In this document: piece after piece, positions 33,405 to 41,156 of the stretch
Position numbering within the stretch: the first letter of the stretch is position 1
How the letters are laid out: each line of letters opens with the position of its first letter
Program-made: the position numbers and the translations under genes
Source: JACPFV01 sp035526825
GTDB taxonomy: Bacteria; Pseudomonadota; Gammaproteobacteria; Nevskiales; Nevskiaceae
Assembly: GCA_035526825.1 (NCBI GenBank)
Contig: DATLBT010000124.1
Location: 12,411-76,410, forward strand
DNA length: 64,000 nt
Reading direction: 5' to 3'
Notes under the pieces: generated by a model
What the model saw: the letters and a program-made list of their open reading frames with translations, nothing else
What the model was told of the DNA's origin: nothing
Database searches by the model: none

Positions 33405-34016
33405 ATGTCCATGAAACTGTTTTCCAGCAAGACATCGCCGTTTGCGCGCAAGGTGCGCGTCGCCATCGAGGAGCTCGGCCTCGCGGACCAGGTCGAGGAA
33501 ATCGTTGCCGACCCTTTCAATCCGCCGGCCGAACTGCTTGCGGCGAATCCACTGTCTAAAATTCCGACGCTCGTCACCGACAGAGGTGAGGCGATCCCGG
33601 ATTCTTCGCTGATCCTCGATTACCTCTCGACGAAGAAAAGCGGGCTCGCCACCCTGGTGCGCGGCGCCAAGCGCTGGGAAGTCCTGCGCCGCACCCAGAT
33701 CGCCGACGGCATCATCGAGTGCTCGGTCGCGAGCGTGCTGGAAAAGCGCCGGCCGGAGAGCATCCACTACATCCCGTTCCTCGACCGCCAGGTGCAGAAC
33801 ATGAACCGCGCGCTCGACGTGCTCAACGCCGATGCCGGGCTGCTGCAGCTGCAGACACCCGGCACCTGCGAAATCACCGTCGGCGTGGCGCTCGGTTACC
33901 TCGACTTCCGGCTGCCCTACGTCGAGTGGCGCCGCGGCCGCGACGCGCTGGCGACCTGGTACACGGTGTTCGCGCAACGGCCGTCGATGGTGAAGACGCA
34001 GCCGCCGGTGCAATGA
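33405..34016 (+). CDS. Glutathione S-transferase family protein
   Basis: 203 residues from ATG 33405 (or 33411). A thioredoxin-like N-terminal domain (KLFSSKTSPFARKVRVAIEELG, ANPLSKIPTLV, PDSSLILDYL) and an all-helical C-terminal domain (DGIIECSVASVLEKRRPE) are typical. The Ser in SKTSPFARK suggests a beta/nu-like bacterial GST; substrate unknown. The stop overlaps the ATG of the following NlpC/P60 gene (ATGA). Confidence 0.88.
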   Translation: MSMKLFSSKTSPFARKVRVAIEELGLADQVEEIVADPFNPPAELLAANPLSKIPTLVTDRGEAIPDSSLILDYLSTKKSGLATLVRGAKRWEVLRRTQIADGIIECSVASVLEKRRPESIHYIPFLDRQVQNMNRALDVLNADAGLLQLQTPGTCEITVGVALGYLDFRLPYVEWRRGRDALATWYTVFAQRPSMVKTQPPVQ

Positions 34017-34534
34017 CCCCGGTGTCATCCCGAGCGCAGCGAGGGATCGCGTTCGCATGGTGGCGACACTTCGGAACGCGATCCCTCGTCGCTGCGCTCC
34101 TCGGGATGACACTTGGTGCGTGCGGTGTGTTCCAGACGTCCGAAGAAGATTTGCGCGAAGCGATCGTCGAGACCGCGCTCGACCAGGTCGGCGAAGACTA
34201 CGAGTACGGCGGTGCCGATCCGTCCGATGGCTTCGACTGCTCGGGCCTGGTGCATTACTCATACGGCGAAGCCGGCATCAAGCTACCGAGGTCCGCCGCG
34301 CAACAGCGCAAGGCGGGCAAGACGATCACGTTCAGCGACGCGCGTCCCGCCGACCTGCTGTTTTATTCGTTCGGCGACCGCAAGGCGGGCGACCTCCACG
34401 TAGTGATTTATCTCGGTGATGGCCGCGCGGTCCACGCGCCGGTTCGCAATGGCGAAGTCGAGGAGATCGACGTGACCGCGAGCCATTGGCGCAAGCGTTA
34501 TGTCGGCGCCGTGCGGGTCATTCCCTCGGGCTAG
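34013..34534 (+). CDS. NlpC/P60 cell-wall peptidase lipoprotein with repeat-encoded signal peptide
   Basis: 173 residues from ATG 34013, which overlaps the GST stop. The catalytic domain (about 46-173) shows Cys in DGFDCSGLVHYSY, His in DLHVVIYLGDGRAVHAP and YEYGGADPSDG, typical of NlpC/P60 endopeptidases that cut murein stem peptides. The N-terminal 35 residues, including the hydrophobic signal and lipobox (SLVAALLGMTLGAC), are translated from a palindromic repeat element (34023-34111) found elsewhere in the window. The reading frame through the repeat is open, so the export signal itself appears to be repeat-derived. Confidence 0.82.
   Translation: MTPVSSRAQRGIAFAWWRHFGTRSLVAALLGMTLGACGVFQTSEEDLREAIVETALDQVGEDYEYGGADPSDGFDCSGLVHYSYGEAGIKLPRSAAQQRKAGKTITFSDARPADLLFYSFGDRKAGDLHVVIYLGDGRAVHAPVRNGEVEEIDVTASHWRKRYVGAVRVIPSG
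34023..34111. repeat. GTCATCCCGAG palindromic repeat, in-frame at a gene start
   Basis: A left arm (GTCATCCCGAGCGCAGCGAG, then GGATCGCGTTC) and an inverted right arm (GAACGCGATCCCTCG, then GCTCCTCGGGATGACA) flank about 27 bases. It belongs to the family also at 52471, 52897, 58911 and 59971. Here both arms lie inside the NlpC/P60 coding sequence. Confidence 0.85.
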
Positions 34535-34723
34535 CTCGCCGAAGCGCGTCGACGCGCGCGCGGATTTGACAACGTTTCCACCGACGCGCCCAATGGCGCA
34601 CGGTCGAAAAAAAAGAACAACAAGACCCATGAATGGGCGCCTGCCGCTTCCCCCGCACCGGATGACTTGCCACCTCGGCAGGTCGACGGCTGTCCCGCTG
34701 TTTCCCCAACAGGAGTACGACGC

Positions 34724-34945
34724 ATGCAAGCAATGATGGATTTCGTGAGCTTTGATCCCCACGCGCTGGTGCTGGTCCAGGACCCGGCGCTTCTCGAGAT
34801 GGTCTCGGGCGGGGTCGCGCTCGGCTACAAGAACAACAACACGTACTACGTCAACGACCAGTGCACGCCCAACATGAACAACGAGACGTGCGTGCAGGCC
34901 AACCAGCTCTGCGGCGCCGACACGGTGTGCGCCGAAGTCATCTGA
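34724..34945 (+). CDS. Candidate RiPP precursor peptide 1
   Basis: 73 residues, ATG 34724 after AGGAG. The leader contains DPALLEMVSGG, a double-glycine-type cleavage site, preceded by FDPHALVLVQ. The predicted core (after GG) holds four Cys in the pattern C-x8-C-x6-C-x5-C (Cys in NDQCTP, NETCVQ, QLCGAD, TVCAEVI). The same pattern recurs in the next two peptides and the downstream genes encode a radical SAM enzyme and a C39 exporter. No known RiPP family was recognised. In the 189 bases upstream only a TTGACA at 34566 with a poor -10 was seen. Confidence 0.8.
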   Translation: MQAMMDFVSFDPHALVLVQDPALLEMVSGGVALGYKNNNTYYVNDQCTPNMNNETCVQANQLCGADTVCAEVI

Positions 34946-34955
34946 AAGCGGGCCT

Positions 34956-34982
34956 CCCGGCGCGGGTCCGACCCGCGCCGGG
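34956..34982 (+). promoter_or_regulatory. Perfect GC hairpin between precursor genes
   Basis: CCCGGCGCGGGTC pairs perfectly with GACCCGCGCCGGG across a single base (13-bp arms). There is no T-run, so it is more likely a transcript-stabilising or attenuating hairpin than a terminator. It could raise precursor 1 mRNA relative to downstream genes. Confidence 0.65.
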
Positions 34983-35014
34983 AATCGCATTGCTAACCCA
35001 ACCCGGAGAAAACC

Positions 35015-35233
35015 ATGACATCGCATTCCCTCGTAAGCCTTGACCTGCGCGGCGTGTTCAGCGTGCTCGACCCGGTCCTGCTGGAGGCCGTTGCCGCCGG
35101 CGTCGTTGCCGGCGTGACCTCCAACGGCTCCACCTACGCCAACGACCATTGCGCGCCGAACCACGACAACGAGACCTGCGTCTCGATCAACAACATCTGC
35201 GCGGCCGACGTGGTCTGCGCTGAACTCATCTAG
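35015..35233 (+). CDS. Candidate RiPP precursor peptide 2
   Basis: 72 residues after a GGAGA ribosome site. The leader includes DPVLLEAVAAG, matching peptide 1 (DPxLLExVxxG) with Ala-Gly in place of Gly-Gly. The core repeats the C-x8-C-x6-C-x5-C spacing (NDHCAPN, NETCVS, NICAAD, VVCAELI). The core is about half identical to peptide 1, so the two arose by duplication. It lies 69 bases after peptide 1 and ten before peptide 3. Confidence 0.8.
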   Translation: MTSHSLVSLDLRGVFSVLDPVLLEAVAAGVVAGVTSNGSTYANDHCAPNHDNETCVSINNICAADVVCAELI

Positions 35234-35243
35234 GAGAAAAAGC

Positions 35244-35522
35244 ATGAACGACAAGATGGTGACTTTCGGCGCGCACGGCGCCTTCGAGATCAGCGACCCG
35301 ATCCTGCTCGAGCGCGTCCCGGCGGGCGACCCCACGGTCAACTTGTACTGCGAGGCGCCGAGCCGCAACGAGGTCTGCGCCAACCTCAACCCGACTTGCG
35401 GCAGCGACATCGTCTGCGATGTCGGCACGCCGGGAATCCCGGGAACCCCCGGCGTGCCCAACGTGCCGCGGCCGCGACCGAACATGCCGAACGGTGCCTG
35501 CGGCCCGCTGGCGGCGTGCTGA
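35244..35522 (+). CDS. Candidate RiPP precursor peptide 3 with collagen-like tail
   Basis: 92 residues. The leader DPILLERVPAG and the four-Cys pattern C-x8-C-x6-C-x5-C (LYCEAP, NEVCAN, PTCGSD, IVCDVG) match peptides 1 and 2. It then adds about 30 residues of G-x-P triplets (GTPGIPGTPGVPN) and a Pro/Arg/Asn segment ending in ACGPLAAC, giving two more Cys. The stop is three bases before the radical SAM start. The tail may be a structural or binding extension, or a separate follower. Confidence 0.75.
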   Translation: MNDKMVTFGAHGAFEISDPILLERVPAGDPTVNLYCEAPSRNEVCANLNPTCGSDIVCDVGTPGIPGTPGVPNVPRPRPNMPNGACGPLAAC

Positions 35523-35525
35523 GCC

Positions 35526-36656
35526 ATGAGCCAAGCCGTCGCTGTCGCGCTGGATCCCAGGTCGCTGCAGCTCATCATCCTGCCGACCGAGAAGTGCAAC
35601 TTCCGCTGCACCTACTGCTACGAGACCTTCGAGGTCGGCCGCATGAAGCGGGCGACGATCGACGGCATCAAGCGCCTGGTCGAGGCGCGCGTCTCGCAAG
35701 GCACGCTGCGGTCCTTGAGCTTGTCCTGGTTTGGCGGCGAGCCGCTGCTGGCGCGCGAGGTGATGCTGGAGATCGCCGCGGCGGGCCTCGCGATGCACGC
35801 CGCCGGCCGGCTCGAGGCTTTCAGCGGCGAAGTGACCACCAACGCGTACCTGCTGACGCCCGCGGTCCTGGCCGAGCTGGTGGCGTTGCGCCAGACCACT
35901 TACCAGATCAGCCTCGACGGCTACGGTGCCGGCCACGACGAGACGCGGCGCTATGCCTCCGGCAAGGGCACCTTCGAGGTGATCTGGCGCAACCTGCTGG
36001 CCGCGCGCGACACCAGCCTGTCATTCCAGATCACCCTGCGCTGTCATCTCACGCGCGCCAACGAGGCCTCGATGGCGGAACTGGTGGACCACATCGGCCG
36101 TGAGTTCCGCGGCGATGCGCGCTTCAACGTGTTCTTCAAGCCGATCGAGAACCTCGGCGGGCCGAACAGCAAGGCGATCACCACGCTCGACAAGCTGCTC
36201 GCGCGCGAGCGCGTCGACCGGCTGCAGGAGTGCCTGGAGGACGCCGGCCTGCACGTCTCGGCGGTGATCGACGGCCCTGAAAGCAGCACCGGGGCACCAA
36301 TCATCGCCCCGCTCGTTCGCAAGCCCGCGACGCCAACGCCGTTGGCGGCGCCGCCGGCGGACCCCACGGGCCTCGCGAGTTTCGCCGGCTACATCTGCTA
36401 CGCGGCCAAGCCCAACTCGCTGATGGTCCGGGCCGACGGCAGCATCGGCAAGTGCACGGTGCTGCTCGACGATCCGCGCAATCGGGTCGGCCGGCTGAAC
36501 GAGGATGGGACGGTCACCCTCGACGCCGACCTCATCAACCAGGTGTGGATGCGGGGATTCGCCTCGAACAATGCGCGCGAGCTGGGCTGTCCGGCGCAGA
36601 ACCTGCCGCGATTGACGCCGCCCTCCGCGCCCGTCGCTTCCGCTTCGGCGGCGTGA
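35526..36656 (+). CDS. Radical SAM peptide maturase with incomplete SPASM region
   Basis: 376 residues. The CxxxCxxC cluster motif is in EKCNFRCTYCYETFE (Cys 24, 28, 31), with FGGEPLL and an ISLDGYGAGHDETRRY strand typical of anSME/SPASM maturases. The C-terminal part has the SPASM-like run ICYAAKPNSLMVRADGSIGKC (Cys 291, 310) but only one more Cys (LGCPAQ, 355); the expected CxxCxxxC tail is absent and the protein ends in Pro/Ala. It may bind fewer auxiliary clusters. Immediately downstream of three Cys-rich precursors, it probably installs thioether or C-C crosslinks; the chemistry is inference. Confidence 0.85.
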   Translation: MSQAVAVALDPRSLQLIILPTEKCNFRCTYCYETFEVGRMKRATIDGIKRLVEARVSQGTLRSLSLSWFGGEPLLAREVMLEIAAAGLAMHAAGRLEAFSGEVTTNAYLLTPAVLAELVALRQTTYQISLDGYGAGHDETRRYASGKGTFEVIWRNLLAARDTSLSFQITLRCHLTRANEASMAELVDHIGREFRGDARFNVFFKPIENLGGPNSKAITTLDKLLARERVDRLQECLEDAGLHVSAVIDGPESSTGAPIIAPLVRKPATPTPLAAPPADPTGLASFAGYICYAAKPNSLMVRADGSIGKCTVLLDDPRNRVGRLNEDGTVTLDADLINQVWMRGFASNNARELGCPAQNLPRLTPPSAPVASASAA

Positions 36657-36659
36657 TTC

Positions 36660-37901
36660 GTGCGCGAACTGCCGCCGGCGGTTCCGCTGTTCCGGCCCGA
36701 GGCGGTGGCGCCGGCGTCCGGCGGCGCATTCGCCGGCGCAGCCCTGCTGCCGGAGCCGCGCGCGATGCGGCTGCTGCTGTTGTTGACCGCGGCGGTGCTG
36801 CTCGGGCTGGGCGCTGTGCTGGTGCTCGGCGAGTTCACCCAGCGCGTTCGCGCGACCGGCTGGATCGCGCCGGCTGGCGGGCTGGCGCGGGTCGTCGCGT
36901 CTCGCACCGGCGTGCTCGCCGAGCTGCATGTTCGCGAGAGCGAGCGCGTGCGCCGGGGGCAAGCCCTGCTGACGCTGGCCACGGCACGGCCGTCGTCGTC
37001 GAGCCCGGACGCCGGCCGCGCCGTGCTCGCGGCGCTGCAGCGCGAGCGCGACGAGCTCGATGCACGACTGTCGGCACAGCGCGAACTGCACGCCGCCGGC
37101 CGTGAGCGCGTCGCGCACGAGCTGGCCGCCGGCGCCGACCAGCACCGGCGGCTGGCCCGTCGGGTTGCGTTGCTGGCGCAGCAGCGGGACCTGTCTCGAG
37201 CCGAGGCCGATCGCACCCGCGAGCTCGTCGCGCGCGGGCTGCTCGCCCGCGTCGCCGCAGAGCGCGGTGACGGAGCGCTGCTCGCGGCCGAAGCGGCCTT
37301 CCAGGAGCTGGACCAGCAGCGCGTCGCGGCTCGATCCGCGATTGCAGCGCTGCGCATCGACAGCGCGAGCCTGCCGGCGCAGGCGCAAAGCGCCGAGTCC
37401 GAGCTGCGCGGCCAGCGCGCCGCGCTCGACCTGCGCATCGCTGAAGCCGAAGCGGCGCTCGATACCGTGGTGGCTTCGCCGGTCGACGGCCGCGTCTCGG
37501 GGCTGGCCCTGGCCATGGGACAGGCTGTCGCGGCGGGCAGCCTGCTGCTGATGGTGATTCCGGAGTCCGATGCGCCCCAGGCGCAGCTGTGGCTGCCGGC
37601 GCGGCTGGGCGGCGCGATCCGCGAAGGCGCCGAGGTGCGGCTGCGACTGCACTCCGCGCCCGCGCATGCACCGCCGCTGTCGGGCACCGTCGTGCAACTC
37701 AGCCGCGCTGCGCTCGCGCCCGCCGACCAGCAAGGTCCGGTGACCCTGCGCGAGCCGGCCTACCGGGTCAGCGTCGCGCTGCGCGCGCGCGTCGACAGCG
37801 AGGCCCTGCAGCCCGGAGCGCTGGTGGAAGCCGGCGTCGCTCGCGAGCGCCGCCGATTGATCGACTGGCTGCTGGAGCCGCTCGAGCGCGCAGCGCCATG
37901 A
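36660..37901 (+). CDS. HlyD-family adaptor for peptide export
   Basis: 413 residues from GTG 36660, three bases after the radical SAM stop. One membrane helix (MRLLLLLTAAVLLGLGAVLVLGEF), a lipoyl-like half (GLARVVASRTGVLAELHVRESERVRRGQALLTL), a long Arg/Ala/Glu coiled coil at about 105-265, the second lipoyl half (VASPVDGRVSGLALAMGQAV) and a beta-barrel region. This is the periplasmic adaptor layout used with C39-ABC exporters of bacteriocins, and the exporter gene overlaps its stop (ATGA). It would need a TolC-like outer-membrane partner, not encoded here. Confidence 0.9.
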   Translation: MRELPPAVPLFRPEAVAPASGGAFAGAALLPEPRAMRLLLLLTAAVLLGLGAVLVLGEFTQRVRATGWIAPAGGLARVVASRTGVLAELHVRESERVRRGQALLTLATARPSSSSPDAGRAVLAALQRERDELDARLSAQRELHAAGRERVAHELAAGADQHRRLARRVALLAQQRDLSRAEADRTRELVARGLLARVAAERGDGALLAAEAAFQELDQQRVAARSAIAALRIDSASLPAQAQSAESELRGQRAALDLRIAEAEAALDTVVASPVDGRVSGLALAMGQAVAAGSLLLMVIPESDAPQAQLWLPARLGGAIREGAEVRLRLHSAPAHAPPLSGTVVQLSRAALAPADQQGPVTLREPAYRVSVALRARVDSEALQPGALVEAGVARERRRLIDWLLEPLERAAP

Positions 37902-40003
37902 GCACCTTCCACCTGCGCTTGCGCCGGCGGGTGCCGGTGATCCTGCAGGCGGAGGCCTCCGAGTGCGCGCTCGCCTGCCTCGCCATGGTGTGCGGGTACC
38001 ACGGCCGCGGCGCCGACCTGACGACGCTGCGGCATCGCCATCCGGCCTCGCTGCGCGGCATGACCTTGGCGCAGCTGATGCGGCACGCCAGCGAGCTGGG
38101 CTTTGCGCCGCGCGCACTGCGGCTCGAGCCCGCGGGCCTCGCGCAGCTGCGCACCCCATGCTTGCTGCACTGGGACGGCGACCATTTCGTGGTACTGGAG
38201 CGCGTTGGGGCGCGTTGCTCGATCGTCGATCCCGCGATCGGGCGACGCGCGCCATCGCGGGCGGAGCTGGATCGCCACTTCACCGGCGTCGCGCTGGAGC
38301 TGGAGCCCACGGTGGCGCTGGCCGCCGCCGCGCCGGCCGCGCGCCTGCGCTTTGCCGACCTGGTGCGCGGTGTGCGCAACCTGGGCGGCGCGCTGACGCG
38401 AACCTTGCTGCTGTCGTGCGCGCTGCAGGCGCTGGCGTTGCTCGCGCCGTTCTACGGCCAGCTCGTCATAGACCAGGCCATTCCCGCCGGCGACCGCCAG
38501 ATGCTCGCGGTGCTGGGCTGCGCCTTCGCCTTGCTCGCGGCACTCAGCGCCACCCTCGCCGCCGGTCGCGCGACGGTGGTGCTGCACCTCGCCTCGCACC
38601 TGCAGTTCAGCTGGGCCGCGCGGCTGTTCGGCCACCTGCTGCGGTTGCCGCTGACGTTCTTCGAGCGGCGCCACCTCGGCGACATCGTTTCGCGCTTCCG
38701 CTCGCTCAACGCGGTGCAGGGCCTGGTGAGCAACGCGATCGTCGAAGCCATGCTCGACGGCGTGATGGCGGTGACCACGCTGGCGCTGCTGCTCGCCTAC
38801 CACCCGCTGCTGGCGCTGGTGCCGCTCGCAGCGGTGGCGTCGTACGCCGCGCTGCGCGCCGCGCTGCTGCGGCCGCAGCACGAAGCGGCACACGAGGCGC
38901 TGGCGCTATCAGCCCGCGAGAGCAGTCACTTCATCGAAACGCTGCGCGCGATGGCGACGCTCAAGGCCAGCGCGAACGAAGGCTTGCGTGAAGCGGCATG
39001 GCAGGTCCGCGTCGCTGACACGCTTCGCGCCGGCGCGCACAGCGCTCGCTGGGGCGTGGCACAGCAGTTCGGCAACCAGCTGATCTTCGGCGTCGAGGGT
39101 GTGATGGTGCTGTGGCTCGGCGCGGTGGCCGTGATCGACGAGCGGCTGACGCTGGGCATGCTGGTGGCGCTGCTGGCGTACAAGAGCCTGTTCACCGCGC
39201 GCGCCAGCGCCCTGGTCGACCGGTTGCTGGATTTCCGCCTGGCCGGCGTGCACCTCGAGCGGCTCGCCGACATCGCGCTGGCACCGGTCGAAGAAAGCGT
39301 CACGGGTGACGATGCACCGCTGCAAGGCCACCTGCGGCTCGAGCGTGTGCGTTACCGTCACGGGGCCGACGAACCGCTGCTGCTCGAAGACGTCGACCTG
39401 GCCATCCCCGCCGGCGACGCACTGGCGATCGTCGGCCCCTCCGGCTGCGGCAAGACCACCCTGCTCAAGATCATGCTGGGATTGCTCCGGCCGGATGGTG
39501 GCCGTGTACTCGCGGACGAACGCGAAGTGCGCCACCTCGGCGCCGGCTATCGCCGCCAGGTTGCGGCGGTGCTGCAGGACGATGCGCTGCTGTCGGGATC
39601 GCTGGCGGAAAACATCAGCTTCTTCGCAGAGCGGCCGGAGCGCGAGCGCATCGAGCATTGCGCGCGCCTGGCCGCGATCCACGAGGACATCATGCGAATG
39701 CCGATGGGCTATCTCACCCGGGTCGGCGACCTCGGCGCAGCGCTGTCCGGCGGGCAGAAGCAGCGCGTGCTGCTGGCGCGCGCGCTCTACGCGAAGCCCC
39801 GCGTGCTGTTTCTCGACGAGGCCACCGCGCACGTGGATGCGGACACCGAGAAGCGCATCCACGCTGCCTTGCGAACCCTGCAGATCACGCGCGTGCTGGT
39901 GGCTCACCGCGAGGAGACGGTGGCGCTCGCGGACCACGTGCTGCGGCTCGGCCCGTCCCGGCCCGCGCCGCTGCCCGGCCGCGCTTTATTGCAAGCCTCA
40001 TGA
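37898..40003 (+). CDS. Peptidase-C39 ABC exporter (PCAT)
   Basis: 701 residues with three parts. Peptidase C39 at about 1-140: catalytic Cys 23 in LQAEASECALACLAMVCGYHG, His in DGDHFVVLER, Asp in IVDPAIG. A six-helix ABC membrane domain at about 155-445. A nucleotide-binding domain at about 470-690: Walker A GPSGCGKTTLL, signature LSGGQKQRVLLARAL, Walker B RVLFLDEATAHVD. Such proteins cut leaders after double-glycine sites and export the core. The GG/AG leaders of the upstream peptides are the obvious substrates. Confidence 0.95.
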   Translation: MSTFHLRLRRRVPVILQAEASECALACLAMVCGYHGRGADLTTLRHRHPASLRGMTLAQLMRHASELGFAPRALRLEPAGLAQLRTPCLLHWDGDHFVVLERVGARCSIVDPAIGRRAPSRAELDRHFTGVALELEPTVALAAAAPAARLRFADLVRGVRNLGGALTRTLLLSCALQALALLAPFYGQLVIDQAIPAGDRQMLAVLGCAFALLAALSATLAAGRATVVLHLASHLQFSWAARLFGHLLRLPLTFFERRHLGDIVSRFRSLNAVQGLVSNAIVEAMLDGVMAVTTLALLLAYHPLLALVPLAAVASYAALRAALLRPQHEAAHEALALSARESSHFIETLRAMATLKASANEGLREAAWQVRVADTLRAGAHSARWGVAQQFGNQLIFGVEGVMVLWLGAVAVIDERLTLGMLVALLAYKSLFTARASALVDRLLDFRLAGVHLERLADIALAPVEESVTGDDAPLQGHLRLERVRYRHGADEPLLLEDVDLAIPAGDALAIVGPSGCGKTTLLKIMLGLLRPDGGRVLADEREVRHLGAGYRRQVAAVLQDDALLSGSLAENISFFAERPERERIEHCARLAAIHEDIMRMPMGYLTRVGDLGAALSGGQKQRVLLARALYAKPRVLFLDEATAHVDADTEKRIHAALRTLQITRVLVAHREETVALADHVLRLGPSRPAPLPGRALLQAS

Positions 40004-40063
40004 AGCTGCAGGACACTGTGCAAGCCCCACCGTAGTGAAAACGACAACAAAGGAGACACGGTC

Positions 40064-40579
40064 ATGATGGGTAATCCCTGCTTCAAGCTGGTCGCGGGCA
40101 GTTTCGCCGCAATGTGCATCGTCGCCTGCAACAGCGGTGGCGGCCCTGCCGCGCCGGCTGGCTGCCAGAGCATCACTGGCGGACTTTCAACGGTCTCGTC
40201 CACCGGCAGCGTCGCCAACACGGGCGCCGCGGCCGACGGCAACGCTGCCAGCTATGCCAGTGCCACGTTCAGCCCGGTATCGCAGTCCGCGTCGATCACT
40301 GCCACGGCGCAGGATGGCGTGGTCTATCCCGCCGGTTCGCGCGCCGGCGCCTTCGTCACGCAGCTCAACCAGGGCACCGCGAGCACGACGACGGTGACGA
40401 CGCTGCTCGACGGGCAACCGGTCGATTCGAGCAGTCCGGCGAACAATGCCAGCGAAGACGACTTTTCCGGGCTCATCGCCACCGCGCCGTTCGACGCGGT
40501 TCGGGTGTCATTCACCGACACCGGCGACGCGGCGGGCTCGGATTACCGCGTGTTCGAGATCTGTAGCGACGTGAAATAG
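40064..40579 (+). CDS. Lipoprotein of unknown function at the end of the RiPP cluster
   Basis: 171 residues, ATG 40064 after AGGAG. The signal with lipobox (VAGSFAAMCIVAC) is followed by a Ser/Thr/Ala/Gly-rich, beta-type sequence with a C-terminal disulfide candidate (FEICSDVK with GCQSITGG). Regions such as PFDAVRVSFTDTGDAAGSDYRVFEIC resemble beta-sandwich carbohydrate-binding folds, but no family was recognised. It lies 60 bases downstream of the exporter on the same strand and could belong to the cluster, for example in immunity or surface display; this is unproven. Confidence 0.65.
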   Translation: MMGNPCFKLVAGSFAAMCIVACNSGGGPAAPAGCQSITGGLSTVSSTGSVANTGAAADGNAASYASATFSPVSQSASITATAQDGVVYPAGSRAGAFVTQLNQGTASTTTVTTLLDGQPVDSSSPANNASEDDFSGLIATAPFDAVRVSFTDTGDAAGSDYRVFEICSDVK

Positions 40580-40600
40580 GCGCGCGCGTTCGCGTCGAGC

Positions 40601-41155
40601 CTAGCGGGGGCGGTACGACACCGAGAGAATCTCGATCTCGGCGTCGCCGCCCGGCAGGCGCGCCTCTACCACTTCGCCCGATTCGCGCTTGAGCAGCGCG
40701 CGCGCCAGTGGGGAGTCGACGCTGATGTTGCCCTGCGACGCATCGGTTTCGTCGGGACCGACGATGCGATAGGTCCTGGTGTCACCCTTGTCGTCGGCGA
40801 TCTCGACCCACGCGCCGAAGAAGACGCGCTTCGCATCGCTGGGCGTGGAGTCGACGACCTTGAGGTCGGGGATGCGCTTCTGGAGATACCGCACGCGCCG
40901 GTCGATCTCACGGAGCTCCTTCTTGCGGTAGATGTACTCGGCGTTTTCCGAGCGGTCGCCTTCCGCGGCCGCCGCGGATAGCGCGCGCACGACTTCCGGC
41001 CGGCGCACGTTGTAAAGCTGGTGATACTCGTCCTTGAGCTTGTCGTAACCCTCGCGCGTGATGTACGGCGAGCTCCTTGGCGCCACCGGCTTGAAGCCGG
41101 CGACGTGCGCGTCGAGGTCGGAGGGGGCGTCTTCCTTGCCCCAGCCGCGCGCCAT
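40601..41155 (-). CDS. greB: Transcription elongation factor GreB
   Basis: 184 residues, slightly longer than E. coli GreB owing to an N-terminal extension (MARGWGKEDAPSDLDAHVAGFKP). The coiled-coil tip with acidic residues (AAAAEGDRSENAEYIYRKKELREIDRRVRYLQKR) is GreB-like, and the C-terminal FKBP-like domain (ISVDSPLARALLKRESGEVVEARLPGG) is intact. Gre factors stimulate cleavage of backtracked RNA by RNA polymerase. It starts one base after the stop of the upstream SDR gene. Confidence 0.93.
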   Translation of the reverse strand: MARGWGKEDAPSDLDAHVAGFKPVAPRSSPYITREGYDKLKDEYHQLYNVRRPEVVRALSAAAAEGDRSENAEYIYRKKELREIDRRVRYLQKRIPDLKVVDSTPSDAKRVFFGAWVEIADDKGDTRTYRIVGPDETDASQGNISVDSPLARALLKRESGEVVEARLPGGDAEIEILSVSYRPR

Positions 41156-41156
41156 G

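Noticed and set aside
34566..34594. A sigma-70 promoter for the RiPP cluster
   Set aside because: TTGACA is perfect, but the correctly spaced -10 (CCCAAT) is too weak to report as a feature.
36021..38255. A 744-codon minus-strand frame across the maturase and adaptor genes
   Set aside because: Composition (Arg/Ala/Gln-rich) and lack of motifs mark it as the antisense shadow of real genes with clear domains.
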